Source: Micromonospora ureilytica
GTDB lineage: Bacteria; Actinomycetota; Actinomycetes; Mycobacteriales; Micromonosporaceae
Reading direction: 5' to 3'
DNA: 64,000 nt
NCBI RefSeq assembly: GCF_015751765.1
Contig: NZ_JADOTX010000001.1
Location: 2,046,001 to 2,110,000 of the forward strand
Shown here: in pieces, positions 7,250 to 14,192 of the stretch
Numbering within the stretch: the first letter of the stretch is position 1
Layout: every line of letters begins with the position of its first letter
Made by a program: the position numbers and the translations under genes
The notes under the pieces: model-generated
What the model was told of the DNA's origin: nothing
Database searches by the model: none
Seen by the model: only the letters and a program-made list of their open reading frames with translations

Positions 7250-8955
7250 CCGGGTTGGTCATCGTCGGGCACGGCACGCGTAGCGCGGCCGGGGTCGAGC
7301 AGTTCGCCGCTCTCGTCGAGCGGGTCCGCGGTCGCTGTGACATCGGCGACGTCGAGGGCGGCTTCATCGAGCTGTCCCGCCCACCGTTGACCGACGCGGT
7401 CGGCGCGCTCGTCGCCCGCGGGCACCGGGCGCTGGTGGCGCTGCCGCTGGTACTCACCGGCGCCGGCCACGGCAAGGGCGACATCCCGGCCGCGATGGCC
7501 CGGGAGCAGCAGCGCCACCCCGGGCTGAGCTACCGCTACGGTCGTCCGCTCGGCCCCCATCCGCTGCTGCACGAAGCCCTCGAACAACGCATCGACACCG
7601 CACTTGCCGCTTCGGACCGGGCCGGCACGGCGCTGGCGGGTGCCGACCGGGCCGGCACGGAGCTGCCCGGTGCCGACCGGGCTGGCACGTGGGTCGCGTT
7701 GATCGGGCGGGGGTCCACCGACCCGGACGCCAACGCCGAGGTCGCCAAGGTCGCCCGGCTGCTCTGGGAGGGGCGCGGCTACGCGGGCGTGGAGCCGGGC
7801 TTCATCTCCCTGGCGCAACCGTCGGTGCCGGAGGTGCTGGAGCGGCTGCGCCGCCTCGGCGCGCGACGGATCGTGGTGGCGCCGTACTTCCTGTTCGCCG
7901 GGGTGCTGCCGGACCGGATCGTCGCCCAGTCGGCCGAGTTCGCCGCCGCCCACCCCGACCTGGACGTCCGCGTCGCCGAGGTGATCGGCGACTGTGACGC
8001 CCTCGCCGACCTCGTCCTGGAGCGGTACGCCGAGGCGCTGGGCGGGGACATCCGGATGAACTGCGACACCTGCGCGTACCGGGTGTTGATGCCCGGCTTC
8101 GCGGACAAGGTGGGTCGCCCGCAACGCCCGCACGACCACCCCGACGACCCGGTCGGCCACCACCACCACGGCCACCACCACCACGGGCACGACCACCACG
8201 GGCACGCACACCACGGCCACGGCTCGGTCGCCGTGGTCGGCGGCGGGCCGGGGCCTGACGACCTGATCACGGTACGTGGAAAGGCGCTGCTCGACGCGGC
8301 GGACGTCGTGGTGGTCGACCGACTCGCCCCGCAGGGGCTGCTCGCCGGGCTGCGCCCCGACGTGCTGGTGGTCGACGCCGCGAAGGTGCCCCGTGGCCCG
8401 TCGATGGCCCAGGAGGCGATCAACGAGGCCCTGGTGTCGCACGCCCGCGCCGGTCGCCGGGTGGTCCGGCTCAAGGGCGGTGACCCGTACGTCTTCGGGC
8501 GCGGCCACGAGGAGGTGCAGGCCTGCGTGGCGGGCGGCGTACCGGTGACTGTGGTCCCGGGGGTGAGCAGTGCGCTCGCCGCCCCGGCCCTCGCCGGCGT
8601 ACCTGTGACGCACCGGGGTGTGGCGCACGACGTCACAGTCGTGTCCGGACACCTGCCGCCCGGGCACCCCGACTCGCTCGTCGACTGGGCGGCGCTGGCC
8701 CGGGCCCGGGGCACCGTCGTGCTGCTGATGGCCGTCGACACCATCGCCAAGATCGCGACCGTGCTGATCGAGCACGGCCGTGCCCCGGAGACCCCGGTGC
8801 TGGCCGTGCAGGACGCCGGGCTGCCCGCGCAGCGGTCCGTGCCCGCCCGGCTGGACGAGATCGGCGCCGCCGCCGCCCGGGAAGGTGTCGGCCCGCCCGC
8901 CGTCTTCGTCCTCGGCCCGGTGGTCGCCCTCACCACCACCGGGCCGACGGTCTGA
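7246..8955 (+). CDS. cobA: CbiX cobaltochelatase fused to CobA uroporphyrinogen-III methyltransferase
   Basis: A 569-aa fusion. Residues 1 to about 285 are a two-half CbiX-type chelatase: IVGHGTRSAAG carries the N-terminal metal-site His, and LIGRGSTDPDANAE starts the second half. A decapeptide repeat (DRAGTALAGA) sits between the halves. At residues 271-276 the sequence reads MNCDTC, a MxCxxC motif described for Fe-S-binding CbiX of Bacillus megaterium. Residues about 305-326 are a His-rich stretch with 15 His. Residues about 327-569 are SUMT (CobA), with AVVGGGPGPDDLITV, RLKGGDPYVFGRG and VPGVSSALAAPALAG. CobA makes precorrin-2 from uroporphyrinogen III, and CbiX inserts cobalt into sirohydrochlorin, so one polypeptide carries the first methylation and the chelation. 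The stop is only 3 bp from the convergent ABC permease gene. Confidence 0.93.
   Translation: MTGLVIVGHGTRSAAGVEQFAALVERVRGRCDIGDVEGGFIELSRPPLTDAVGALVARGHRALVALPLVLTGAGHGKGDIPAAMAREQQRHPGLSYRYGRPLGPHPLLHEALEQRIDTALAASDRAGTALAGADRAGTELPGADRAGTWVALIGRGSTDPDANAEVAKVARLLWEGRGYAGVEPGFISLAQPSVPEVLERLRRLGARRIVVAPYFLFAGVLPDRIVAQSAEFAAAHPDLDVRVAEVIGDCDALADLVLERYAEALGGDIRMNCDTCAYRVLMPGFADKVGRPQRPHDHPDDPVGHHHHGHHHHGHDHHGHAHHGHGSVAVVGGGPGPDDLITVRGKALLDAADVVVVDRLAPQGLLAGLRPDVLVVDAAKVPRGPSMAQEAINEALVSHARAGRRVVRLKGGDPYVFGRGHEEVQACVAGGVPVTVVPGVSSALAAPALAGVPVTHRGVAHDVTVVSGHLPPGHPDSLVDWAALARARGTVVLLMAVDTIAKIATVLIEHGRAPETPVLAVQDAGLPAQRSVPARLDEIGAAAAREGVGPPAVFVLGPVVALTTTGPTV
7615..7689 (+). repeat. 30-bp in-frame tandem repeat within the CbiX domain (2.5 copies)
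   Basis: Units begin at 7615, 7645 and 7675 and encode DRAGTALAGA, DRAGTELPGA and a partial DRAGT. The repeat lies in the loop between the two homologous halves of CbiX, so it probably extends a surface linker without touching the fold. It looks like recent slippage expansion, since the copies differ at only a few bases. Confidence 0.85.
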
Positions 8956-8958
8956 CGA

Positions 8959-11112
8959 CTACTCGCTGCGGGCGGTCTCCGGCCCGGTGATGCGTTCCAG
9001 CAGCGGCAGGGTGGAGGCGATGACGCCGAGGCAGGCGGCCAACCCGACGACGACGATCACGTAGAAGCGCGGCTCCGGCGCGACGAGCGTGTAGTCCATC
9101 TGCGCCCGCAGGAACAGGTGGGCGGCCAGCAGGCCCATGCCGATGGCGACGGCGGCGACGGCGAGCATCGGTACGGCGCTCTCCAGCGCCACCACCCGAC
9201 GCAGTATCCGCACCGGCGCGCCGCTGAGGCGCAGGAGGCTGAACGGGCGTCGGCGTTCGGTGAGACCGCCGATGACGCTGACCGCGAGGCTGCACCCGCC
9301 GAGCGCGAGACTGGCCACGATGATGACGTTGGCCAGTTGTTCCCAGCCGCGCATCGTGTTGGCGAAGTCCGACTCGAAGTCGCCGGGCACGTTCGGCCCC
9401 GTCCAGAAGGTCGGGAAGGCGACCTCCAGCACGGTGCGGGTGCGCTCGACGGCGGCGGCGGAGCCGTCCGTGCCGACGACCATCGCCCCGACCGGTAGCC
9501 GTTGGAGTTCGTCGAGGGTGAGCGACGCGGCCGGCCAGACCGTCGCGGGCGACGCCGACTCCCGCCAGCGGCTGAGGCCGAACGGCACCTCGATGACGCT
9601 CGCGCCGTCGGCGCACCGACCGTACGCGCTCGGGAGGTCGGTGCACGCGATCACCCCGACCTCGCCGGAGTCGGTCACCACCGGGTTCTCGCGGATGGCG
9701 GTCGAGGACCGCACACCGGTGATCGCCCGTAGCTCGGCGAAGAGCGTGTCGGGCACCGACGTCGTCTTCTCGTCGAAGACGGTGGTCACTGTGCCCGCGT
9801 CGGTCGAGCCGGTGGGCGCCGGGCCACGGTTGGCGACGATCGTGGTGATCACGCCGACGGCCACACTCGTCACGAAGAGCGCGAGCATGATGCCGCTGAT
9901 CGCCCGGAAGCCGGCCTTCGGGTTGTCGGCCAGGCGGCGCGCGGCGATGAGCGTGGCCGGGCGGTTGGCGTACCGGGCCAGGACCCGGGCACCGACCATC
10001 GTCAGCCACGGGCCGGCGATCACCAGGCCGGCCATGATGAGCAGCAGACCGGGCAGGAAGATCGCGGTCTGGCCGTCGGACGACTCGGGTCGGTAACCGA
10101 GCGCGAACACCAGCACGGCAACACCGAGCAGAGCCGGAATCAACCGGTACGCGCGCGGTGCCCGTGGGGTGACCCGGCGGGTGACGCCCAGCGGCGAGAT
10201 CCGTACGCGGCGCAGCGAGACCTGGGCCGCCAGCGCCGCGCCGGCCGGGACGCCGAGCGCCACGAGCAGGACGTTCAGCACGCCCAGGGACATGTCGCTG
10301 GGGAAGAACGGCATGCCGGTGAACGGGATGCTCGCGAGCGGGTCGCGGAAGGCGTAGAACAGGCCGAAGCCGACGGCGGTGCCGGCGACTGCGGCGGCTG
10401 CCGCCTCCACCGCGGCGACCATCGAGATCTGCCGGGGTGTCGCACCGACCAGGCGCATCGCGGCGAAGCGCTGCTCCCGGCGGGCGGCGCTGAGGCGGGT
10501 GGCGGTGCCGATGAAGATCAGCACCGGGAACAGCAACCCGCCGGCGATCACGCCCAGGATGAGGTTCACCGTGGCCTCGGGGAGGGCCGGGCTGTCGCCG
10601 ACCCTGGTGACCTGCTGCGCGTTGGGCAGTTTGCCGACCTGGTCGGGGGTGCCACCGGCGATGACGAGCAGGGTGTCCGGCGAGGTCAGCGCGGCCGGAC
10701 CAACGGTGCCGAGGTCACGCCCCGGGTAGCGGTCGCCCAGTTGGTCGGCCGGGTGGTCGGCCAGCAGTTCGCGAAACGCGGGCGAGGCGTAGTACTCGCC
10801 GGGCCCCGGAGTGCTCGGGATACCGACCGGGGTCGGCGCTGTCGAGCCGGTGGCGGCGACGTCGATCCGAATGATCTGCTTGCCGTGGAAGTAGTCCTGC
10901 CGGTTCGACCACCACAGCGGGTCGGCGTCGCCGGCCGAGGCGTTGGGATACATCGACGCGTACCGGGTGAGCTGGGCGTTGACCGCGTTGACCCCGGCGA
11001 GGGTGGTCAACAGCAGCCCGCTGCCGATCGCGACGGCGGCGGCGATGACGATCAGGCGGGTGAGCGCCTCACGGCCGCCCGCCAGGACGAGGCGGAGCCC
11101 GAAGCGGATCAC
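8959..11112 (-). CDS. FtsX-like ABC transporter permease
   Basis: A 717-aa membrane protein of the MacB/FtsX permease family. It has one N-terminal membrane segment (residues about 18-45), a large extracellular region, three membrane segments around residues 185-330, two or three more near 345-400 and 420-440, a second extracellular region, and three at the C-terminal end. Two FtsX cores can be recognised, one with RREQRFAAMRLVGATPRQI and a second with RRRPFSLLRLSGAPVRIL. It pairs with the ATPase encoded immediately upstream, with which it shares a 4-bp GTGA overlap. Such pairs export peptides, lipids or antimicrobials or act in envelope stress; the substrate is not evident. Expression is probably controlled by the PadR regulator at the head of the operon. 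Confidence 0.9.
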   Translation of the reverse strand: MIRFGLRLVLAGGREALTRLIVIAAAVAIGSGLLLTTLAGVNAVNAQLTRYASMYPNASAGDADPLWWSNRQDYFHGKQIIRIDVAATGSTAPTPVGIPSTPGPGEYYASPAFRELLADHPADQLGDRYPGRDLGTVGPAALTSPDTLLVIAGGTPDQVGKLPNAQQVTRVGDSPALPEATVNLILGVIAGGLLFPVLIFIGTATRLSAARREQRFAAMRLVGATPRQISMVAAVEAAAAAVAGTAVGFGLFYAFRDPLASIPFTGMPFFPSDMSLGVLNVLLVALGVPAGAALAAQVSLRRVRISPLGVTRRVTPRAPRAYRLIPALLGVAVLVFALGYRPESSDGQTAIFLPGLLLIMAGLVIAGPWLTMVGARVLARYANRPATLIAARRLADNPKAGFRAISGIMLALFVTSVAVGVITTIVANRGPAPTGSTDAGTVTTVFDEKTTSVPDTLFAELRAITGVRSSTAIRENPVVTDSGEVGVIACTDLPSAYGRCADGASVIEVPFGLSRWRESASPATVWPAASLTLDELQRLPVGAMVVGTDGSAAAVERTRTVLEVAFPTFWTGPNVPGDFESDFANTMRGWEQLANVIIVASLALGGCSLAVSVIGGLTERRRPFSLLRLSGAPVRILRRVVALESAVPMLAVAAVAIGMGLLAAHLFLRAQMDYTLVAPEPRFYVIVVVGLAACLGVIASTLPLLERITGPETARSE

Positions 11113-11789
11113 GAGGCGATCCGGTCCGGCGCGTTCACGCGCCCGTCGCGGACCATGACCTCGCGGTCGGCGTACGCCGCGATCCTGGGCTCGTGGGTGA
11201 CCAGGATGACAGTGGTGCCCTGCTCGCGGGCGGCGCCGACCAGCAGGTCCATCACCTGTTCGCCGGTGAGCGAGTCGAGCGCGCCGGTCGGCTCGTCGGC
11301 GAAGAGCACCTGCGGCTCAGCGACCAGGCCGCGGGCCAGGGCGACGCGTTGCGCCTGCCCGCCGGAGAGTTCACCCGAGCGCCGTTGCTCCAGGCCGTCC
11401 AGGCCGAGGCGCGCGAACCAGTCGTACGCCTTGGGCAGCGCCTGCTTTCGGCGTACGCCGCTGAGCAGCAGTGGCAGCGCGACGTTCTCCACCGCGGTGA
11501 GCTCGGGGACGAGTTGACCGAACTGGAACACGAAACCGAACCGGTCCCGGCGCAGGCTGCTGCGCTCGGTCTCGGCCATGGCGTGCACCCCGGCCCCGTC
11601 GAAGAGGATCTCGCCGGAGTCGGGCACCAGGATGCCGGCCAGGCAGTGCAGCAGGGTGGACTTGCCCGAGCCGCTGGGGCCCATGACGGCGAGGATCTCA
11701 CCGGCCTCCACGGCGACGTTGGCGCCGCGCAGGGCGGGGGTCTGACCGAAGGAGAACTCCACGTCGCGCGCTTCGATCACGACGCTCAC
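11109..11789 (-). CDS. ABC transporter ATP-binding protein (LolD/MacB type)
   Basis: About 226 aa, a stand-alone nucleotide-binding domain. The Walker A motif is GPSGSGKST, the ABC signature is LSGGQAQRVALARGL, Walker B is VLFADEPTGALD and the H-loop is VTHEPRI. The EPTGALD variant is typical of the LolD/MacB/FtsE group that partners FtsX-like permeases. The start is set at the GTG at 11789, which overlaps the padR stop by 4 bp. A longer frame upstream would run 18 codons into padR and lacks support. Cytoplasmic, acting with the permease encoded just downstream. Confidence 0.93.
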   Translation of the reverse strand: MSVVIEARDVEFSFGQTPALRGANVAVEAGEILAVMGPSGSGKSTLLHCLAGILVPDSGEILFDGAGVHAMAETERSSLRRDRFGFVFQFGQLVPELTAVENVALPLLLSGVRRKQALPKAYDWFARLGLDGLEQRRSGELSGGQAQRVALARGLVAEPQVLFADEPTGALDSLTGEQVMDLLVGAAREQGTTVILVTHEPRIAAYADREVMVRDGRVNAPDRIAS

Positions 11790-12310
11790 GGCCGCACCTC
11801 TTTCCGCAGGGCGTCCAGTCGGGCGCCGGTCATCTCGATCCATCGGAGGTCCGCCTCGAGGTGGTAGAGGCCGTGGTCGGCGAGCAGCGCGTCCACCAGG
11901 CTGCCGGCGCGCTTGATCTCGGTCAGCTCACGCATGCGGTGCAGGTGCGCGCTGCGCTGGGTGTCGAGGTATTCGGCGGCCGGCCGGTCCAGCATCAGCG
12001 CGAGCACGACCTTGGCGAAGAGCACCGTCTGCAGGTGTGGCTCCGGGTCGACCGGCTGGGTCAGCCACTGCTCGACCTCGGTCGCGCCGACGTCGGTGAT
12101 GATGTAGCGCTTGCGGTCGGGGCCGGAGCCGGGGGCGACGTCGCTGATCACCACCTTGCCGTCGCGGGCCAGCCGGCTGAGGGTGGAGTAGACCTGGCCG
12201 AACGGCAGTGGCTTGCCCCGGCCAAAGAAGGCGTCGTAGTCGCGCTTCAGGTCGTATCCGTGGCTGGGCTCCCGTTCGAGGAGGCCGAGGAGGGTCAGTG
12301 GCACGCTCAT
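11786..12310 (-). CDS. PadR family transcriptional regulator
   Basis: About 174 aa with an N-terminal winged helix (PLTLLGLLEREPSHGYDLKR), the classic PadR opening, followed by a C-terminal helical dimerisation region (PadR_C, with a HLHRMRELTEIKRAG segment). PadR proteins usually repress a neighbouring transporter or detoxification operon and release on binding a small ligand. The ATG at 12310 is preferred. The alternative GTG five codons earlier lies inside the palindromic operator. The gene is first in a three-gene operon with the ABC ATPase and permease, joined by 4-bp overlaps, so autoregulation of the transporter is likely. Confidence 0.92.
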   Translation of the reverse strand: MSVPLTLLGLLEREPSHGYDLKRDYDAFFGRGKPLPFGQVYSTLSRLARDGKVVISDVAPGSGPDRKRYIITDVGATEVEQWLTQPVDPEPHLQTVLFAKVVLALMLDRPAAEYLDTQRSAHLHRMRELTEIKRAGSLVDALLADHGLYHLEADLRWIEMTGARLDALRKEVRP

Positions 12311-12321
12311 GCCAGCAGAAT

Positions 12322-12358
12322 ACACTGAGGGTATACCCCGCGTATATACCCTCAGTGT
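12322..12358 (-). promoter_or_regulatory. Palindromic operator and promoter of the padR-ABC operon
   Basis: Two perfect 14-bp arms, ACACTGAGGGTATA at 12322-12335 and its reverse complement at 12345-12358, are separated by 9 bp. The element starts 12 bp upstream of the padR ATG. On the minus strand a TATTCT hexamer lies 6 bp before the ATG, overlapping the proximal edge, so binding here would block a leaderless promoter. This fits PadR autorepression. The symmetry is seen directly; PadR binding is inferred. Confidence 0.8.
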
Positions 12359-12376
12359 GTTGCGGGTCGTGCCTGG

Positions 12377-12739
12377 TCAGCCGGTCAGGGCGCGGGCCAG
12401 GGCGTAGCCGGCGGTGGCCGCGGCGAGCCCGGCGGCCACGCTGCCCAGCGCGTTGGTCAGCGCGAGGAGTCGATGGCCGCTCCTGGTCAGCCGCAGCGTC
12501 TCGTAGCTGAACGTGGAGTAGGTGGTCAGCGCGCCGCAGAACCCGGTGCCGAGCAACGCGCTGACCGCCGGGTCGGCCGGCCACCCGACCAGGACGCCGA
12601 GCAGCAGCGACCCGGCCACGTTGACGAGTAGCGTGCCCCAGGGGAACGCCGAGCCGTGCCGGGACTGCACGGCCCGGTCGGTGAGGTAGCGCAGCGGCGC
12701 GCCGACGGCCGCACCCAGGGCGATCAGCAGCACCGTCAT
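12377..12739 (-). CDS. crcB: Fluoride channel subunit CrcB/Fluc (second gene of the pair)
   Basis: A 120-aa four-helix membrane protein of the CrcB (Fluc) family, which exports toxic fluoride as a dual-topology dimer. Visible family motifs are GAPLRYLTDR near the N-terminus, LLVNVAGSLLLG with the conserved Asn, and GFCGALTTYSTFSYE with the Thr/Ser/Phe track for fluoride. The ATG at 12739 overlaps the stop of the upstream crcB copy by 4 bp. Tandem copies with opposite orientation in the membrane usually form a heterodimer. The stop is about 20 bp from the padR operator, so read-through into padR is possible. Confidence 0.93.
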   Translation of the reverse strand: MTVLLIALGAAVGAPLRYLTDRAVQSRHGSAFPWGTLLVNVAGSLLLGVLVGWPADPAVSALLGTGFCGALTTYSTFSYETLRLTRSGHRLLALTNALGSVAAGLAAATAGYALARALTG

Positions 12740-13209
12740 CGGGTCGCCCGCCGCAGCAGCCCGGCGGTGAGGGCGTCGCCCAAGCCGACGGCGACGAGCG
12801 CCCCGAGCACCGTCGCGGCGAGATACGCCAGCGCGGTGCCCGGTGCGCCCGCGACGAGCGCCTGCTGGACGTCGACCGCGTAGGTGGAGAAGGTGGTGAA
12901 CCCGCCCAGCACCCCCACCCCGAGGAACGGGCGAGCCAGGGGGTGTCCACCGTCGAGGTGCCCGAGCACCGCCATCAGCACGCCGATCAGCAGGCAGCCG
13001 GACGTGTTGATGCTGAACGTGGCCCACGGGAAGCCGGTCGTTGGGTGCGGGGCGACGTGTTGCAGGCCGGCCCGGGCCAGCGCGCCGAGCATCCCGCCGG
13101 CCGCGATCGTGGCGAGGATCGTCGCTGGGCGCGTGGTCAGCTCGCGGCGGTCGGCGGGAACGCGCAGGTCGACGTCGGGGTCGGTACGTGGCTCGAACGG
13201 CTCTGGCAC
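12736..13209 (-). CDS. crcB: Fluoride channel subunit CrcB/Fluc (first gene of the pair)
   Basis: 157 aa. Relative to the companion gene it has a longer N-terminal cytoplasmic tail of about 30 charged residues, then four membrane helices. Motifs GGMLGALARAGL, FSINTSGCLLIG and GVLGGFTTFSTYAVD are those of CrcB, and the conserved Asn and the TTFSTY segment are retained. The two genes overlap by 4 bp and probably make a heterodimeric fluoride channel in the cytoplasmic membrane. I looked for a fluoride riboswitch upstream on the minus strand and saw nothing resembling it. Confidence 0.92.
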   Translation of the reverse strand: MPEPFEPRTDPDVDLRVPADRRELTTRPATILATIAAGGMLGALARAGLQHVAPHPTTGFPWATFSINTSGCLLIGVLMAVLGHLDGGHPLARPFLGVGVLGGFTTFSTYAVDVQQALVAGAPGTALAYLAATVLGALVAVGLGDALTAGLLRRATR

Positions 13210-13224
13210 GACTCCTCAGCGTAG

Positions 13225-13298
13225 TGCCGGCGGCAGCGGCGTCAGCGCGCTGCCGCCCACAGCGGCGTCAGTTACTGCCGGCGGCAGCGCGTCAGCGC
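13225..13298. repeat. Short direct repeats between crcB and the methyltransferase gene
   Basis: A 23-24 bp sequence beginning TGCCGGCGGCAGCG and ending GTCAGCGC occurs at 13225-13248 and 13276-13298, with a partial inverted copy between them. The second copy covers the stop codon of the methyltransferase gene. It may fold into hairpins that end transcription of that gene, or be a small slippage duplication. Confidence 0.5.
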
Positions 13299-14050
13299 AC
13301 CGCCGCGACCGCGGCGTCCGGTCCGCCTCGCCAGAGGGTGCCCACCTCGCTGAAGCCGGCCGCGGTGAGCGCGGCCAGGTGCCAGGAGACTGGCGGGTTC
13401 CACTCGGGGCTGTGCCCGGTCGGGTAGATCGAGTGTCGCTGGGCGACCAGCGGGGCGAGCGCCGGGTCGGCGCCGGCCCGCGCCCACCAGTCCGACCAGG
13501 ACAGCATCGAGCCGGCGGTGTACCGGGCGTTGCGGCGGTCCCGGGCGCGGTCCATCAGCCGCTTGGTCAGCTCCGGCAGCGTGTCGTCGGGCATGTGGTC
13601 GGCGTTGACGAAGACGCCGCCCGGTCGCAGCACGTCGCGTAGCTCGGCGTAGAGCTGCCCGAGGCGGTCGGCTGGCAGCCAGTGCAGGGCGGTGGCGGTG
13701 AGCACGGCGTCGTACTCGTGGTGGGGGAGCGTGGATCGCCAGTCGGGGGTGCCGAGGTCGGCCGTGATGATGGTGGCCCGGTCGGCCAGCGAGGCGCCGG
13801 CGATGGCGAGCAGCGCCGGGTCGAGGTCGACAACTGTCGTCTCTGCGGCGGGGAAGCGCGCAAGCGTCCGCAGCGAGATGGTGCCGGTGCCGCCGGCCAG
13901 GTCGAGCACGCGCGGTGGCCGGCCGTCGAGGACCGCGTCGACGGCGTCGAGCATGGCGGTGAACCGGTGTTCCCGGTCCGGGAGGTAGGCCTCCTGCTGG
14001 CGGTCCCAGCTCTCCTGCCAGGCCCAGGGATCCACGATGTAAGGACTCAT
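13292..14050 (-). CDS. Class I SAM-dependent methyltransferase
   Basis: A 252-aa methyltransferase of the UbiE/Methyltransf_11-25 type. The SAM-binding motif I is VLDLAGGTGTISLRTL, the acidic residue at the end of strand 2 is in TTVVDLDPALL, and YDAVLTATALHWLPAD is motif II-like. The substrate cannot be told from the sequence. A leaderless promoter hexamer TAGCCT lies 7 bp before the ATG on the minus strand. The gene stands alone between crcB and the MFS transporter gene, with a terminator-like hairpin of the latter about 95 bp upstream of its start. Confidence 0.88.
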   Translation of the reverse strand: MSPYIVDPWAWQESWDRQQEAYLPDREHRFTAMLDAVDAVLDGRPPRVLDLAGGTGTISLRTLARFPAAETTVVDLDPALLAIAGASLADRATIITADLGTPDWRSTLPHHEYDAVLTATALHWLPADRLGQLYAELRDVLRPGGVFVNADHMPDDTLPELTKRLMDRARDRRNARYTAGSMLSWSDWWARAGADPALAPLVAQRHSIYPTGHSPEWNPPVSWHLAALTAAGFSEVGTLWRGGPDAAVAAVR

Positions 14051-14057
14051 GGCGATG

Positions 14058-14063
14058 AGGCTA
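14058..14063 (-). promoter_or_regulatory. Leaderless -10 element of the methyltransferase gene
   Basis: On the minus strand TAGCCT is followed by exactly 7 bp and the ATG at 14050, the spacing seen at several other genes here (17398, 21530, 29569, 52759). This is the usual layout of actinobacterial leaderless promoters. Confidence 0.5.
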
Positions 14064-14099
14064 GTTACGGCGCGAGTCCGTTGTCCAGACCTTGTTGCA

Positions 14100-14124
14100 C
14101 ATCTTTTGCAATTGCGAGAAGATG
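14100..14124. promoter_or_regulatory. Operator-like imperfect palindrome upstream of the methyltransferase gene
   Basis: The arms CATCTT and AAGATG enclose an AT-richer core that contains GCAATTGC. It lies about 50 bp upstream of the gene start, near where a -35 region would fall. It could be a regulator site; no dedicated regulator is adjacent. Confidence 0.3.
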
Positions 14125-14143
14125 GCAGGGCGATGATCAGAGT

Positions 14144-14177
14144 GACGCCGGGTCGGGCATCAGCCCGGCCCGGCGTC
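14144..14177 (-). terminator. Hairpin after the MFS transporter gene
   Basis: A 15-bp stem (one G-U pair), GACGCCGGGTCGGGC against GCCCGGCCCGGCGTC, with an ATCA loop. It lies 16 bp past the stop of the minus-strand MFS gene. No U-tract follows, as is common in high-GC actinobacteria. Confidence 0.65.
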
Positions 14178-14192
14178 GTCCTCCTGGCGGGG

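Noticed and set aside
8131..8223. A frameshift or sequencing artefact in the His-rich stretch
   Set aside because: The frame continues smoothly into a complete CobA domain, and His-rich regions are known in CbiX.
13210..13291. Fluoride riboswitch in front of crcB
   Set aside because: No conserved crcB-motif pieces were seen on the minus strand, and the region consists of short GC repeats.
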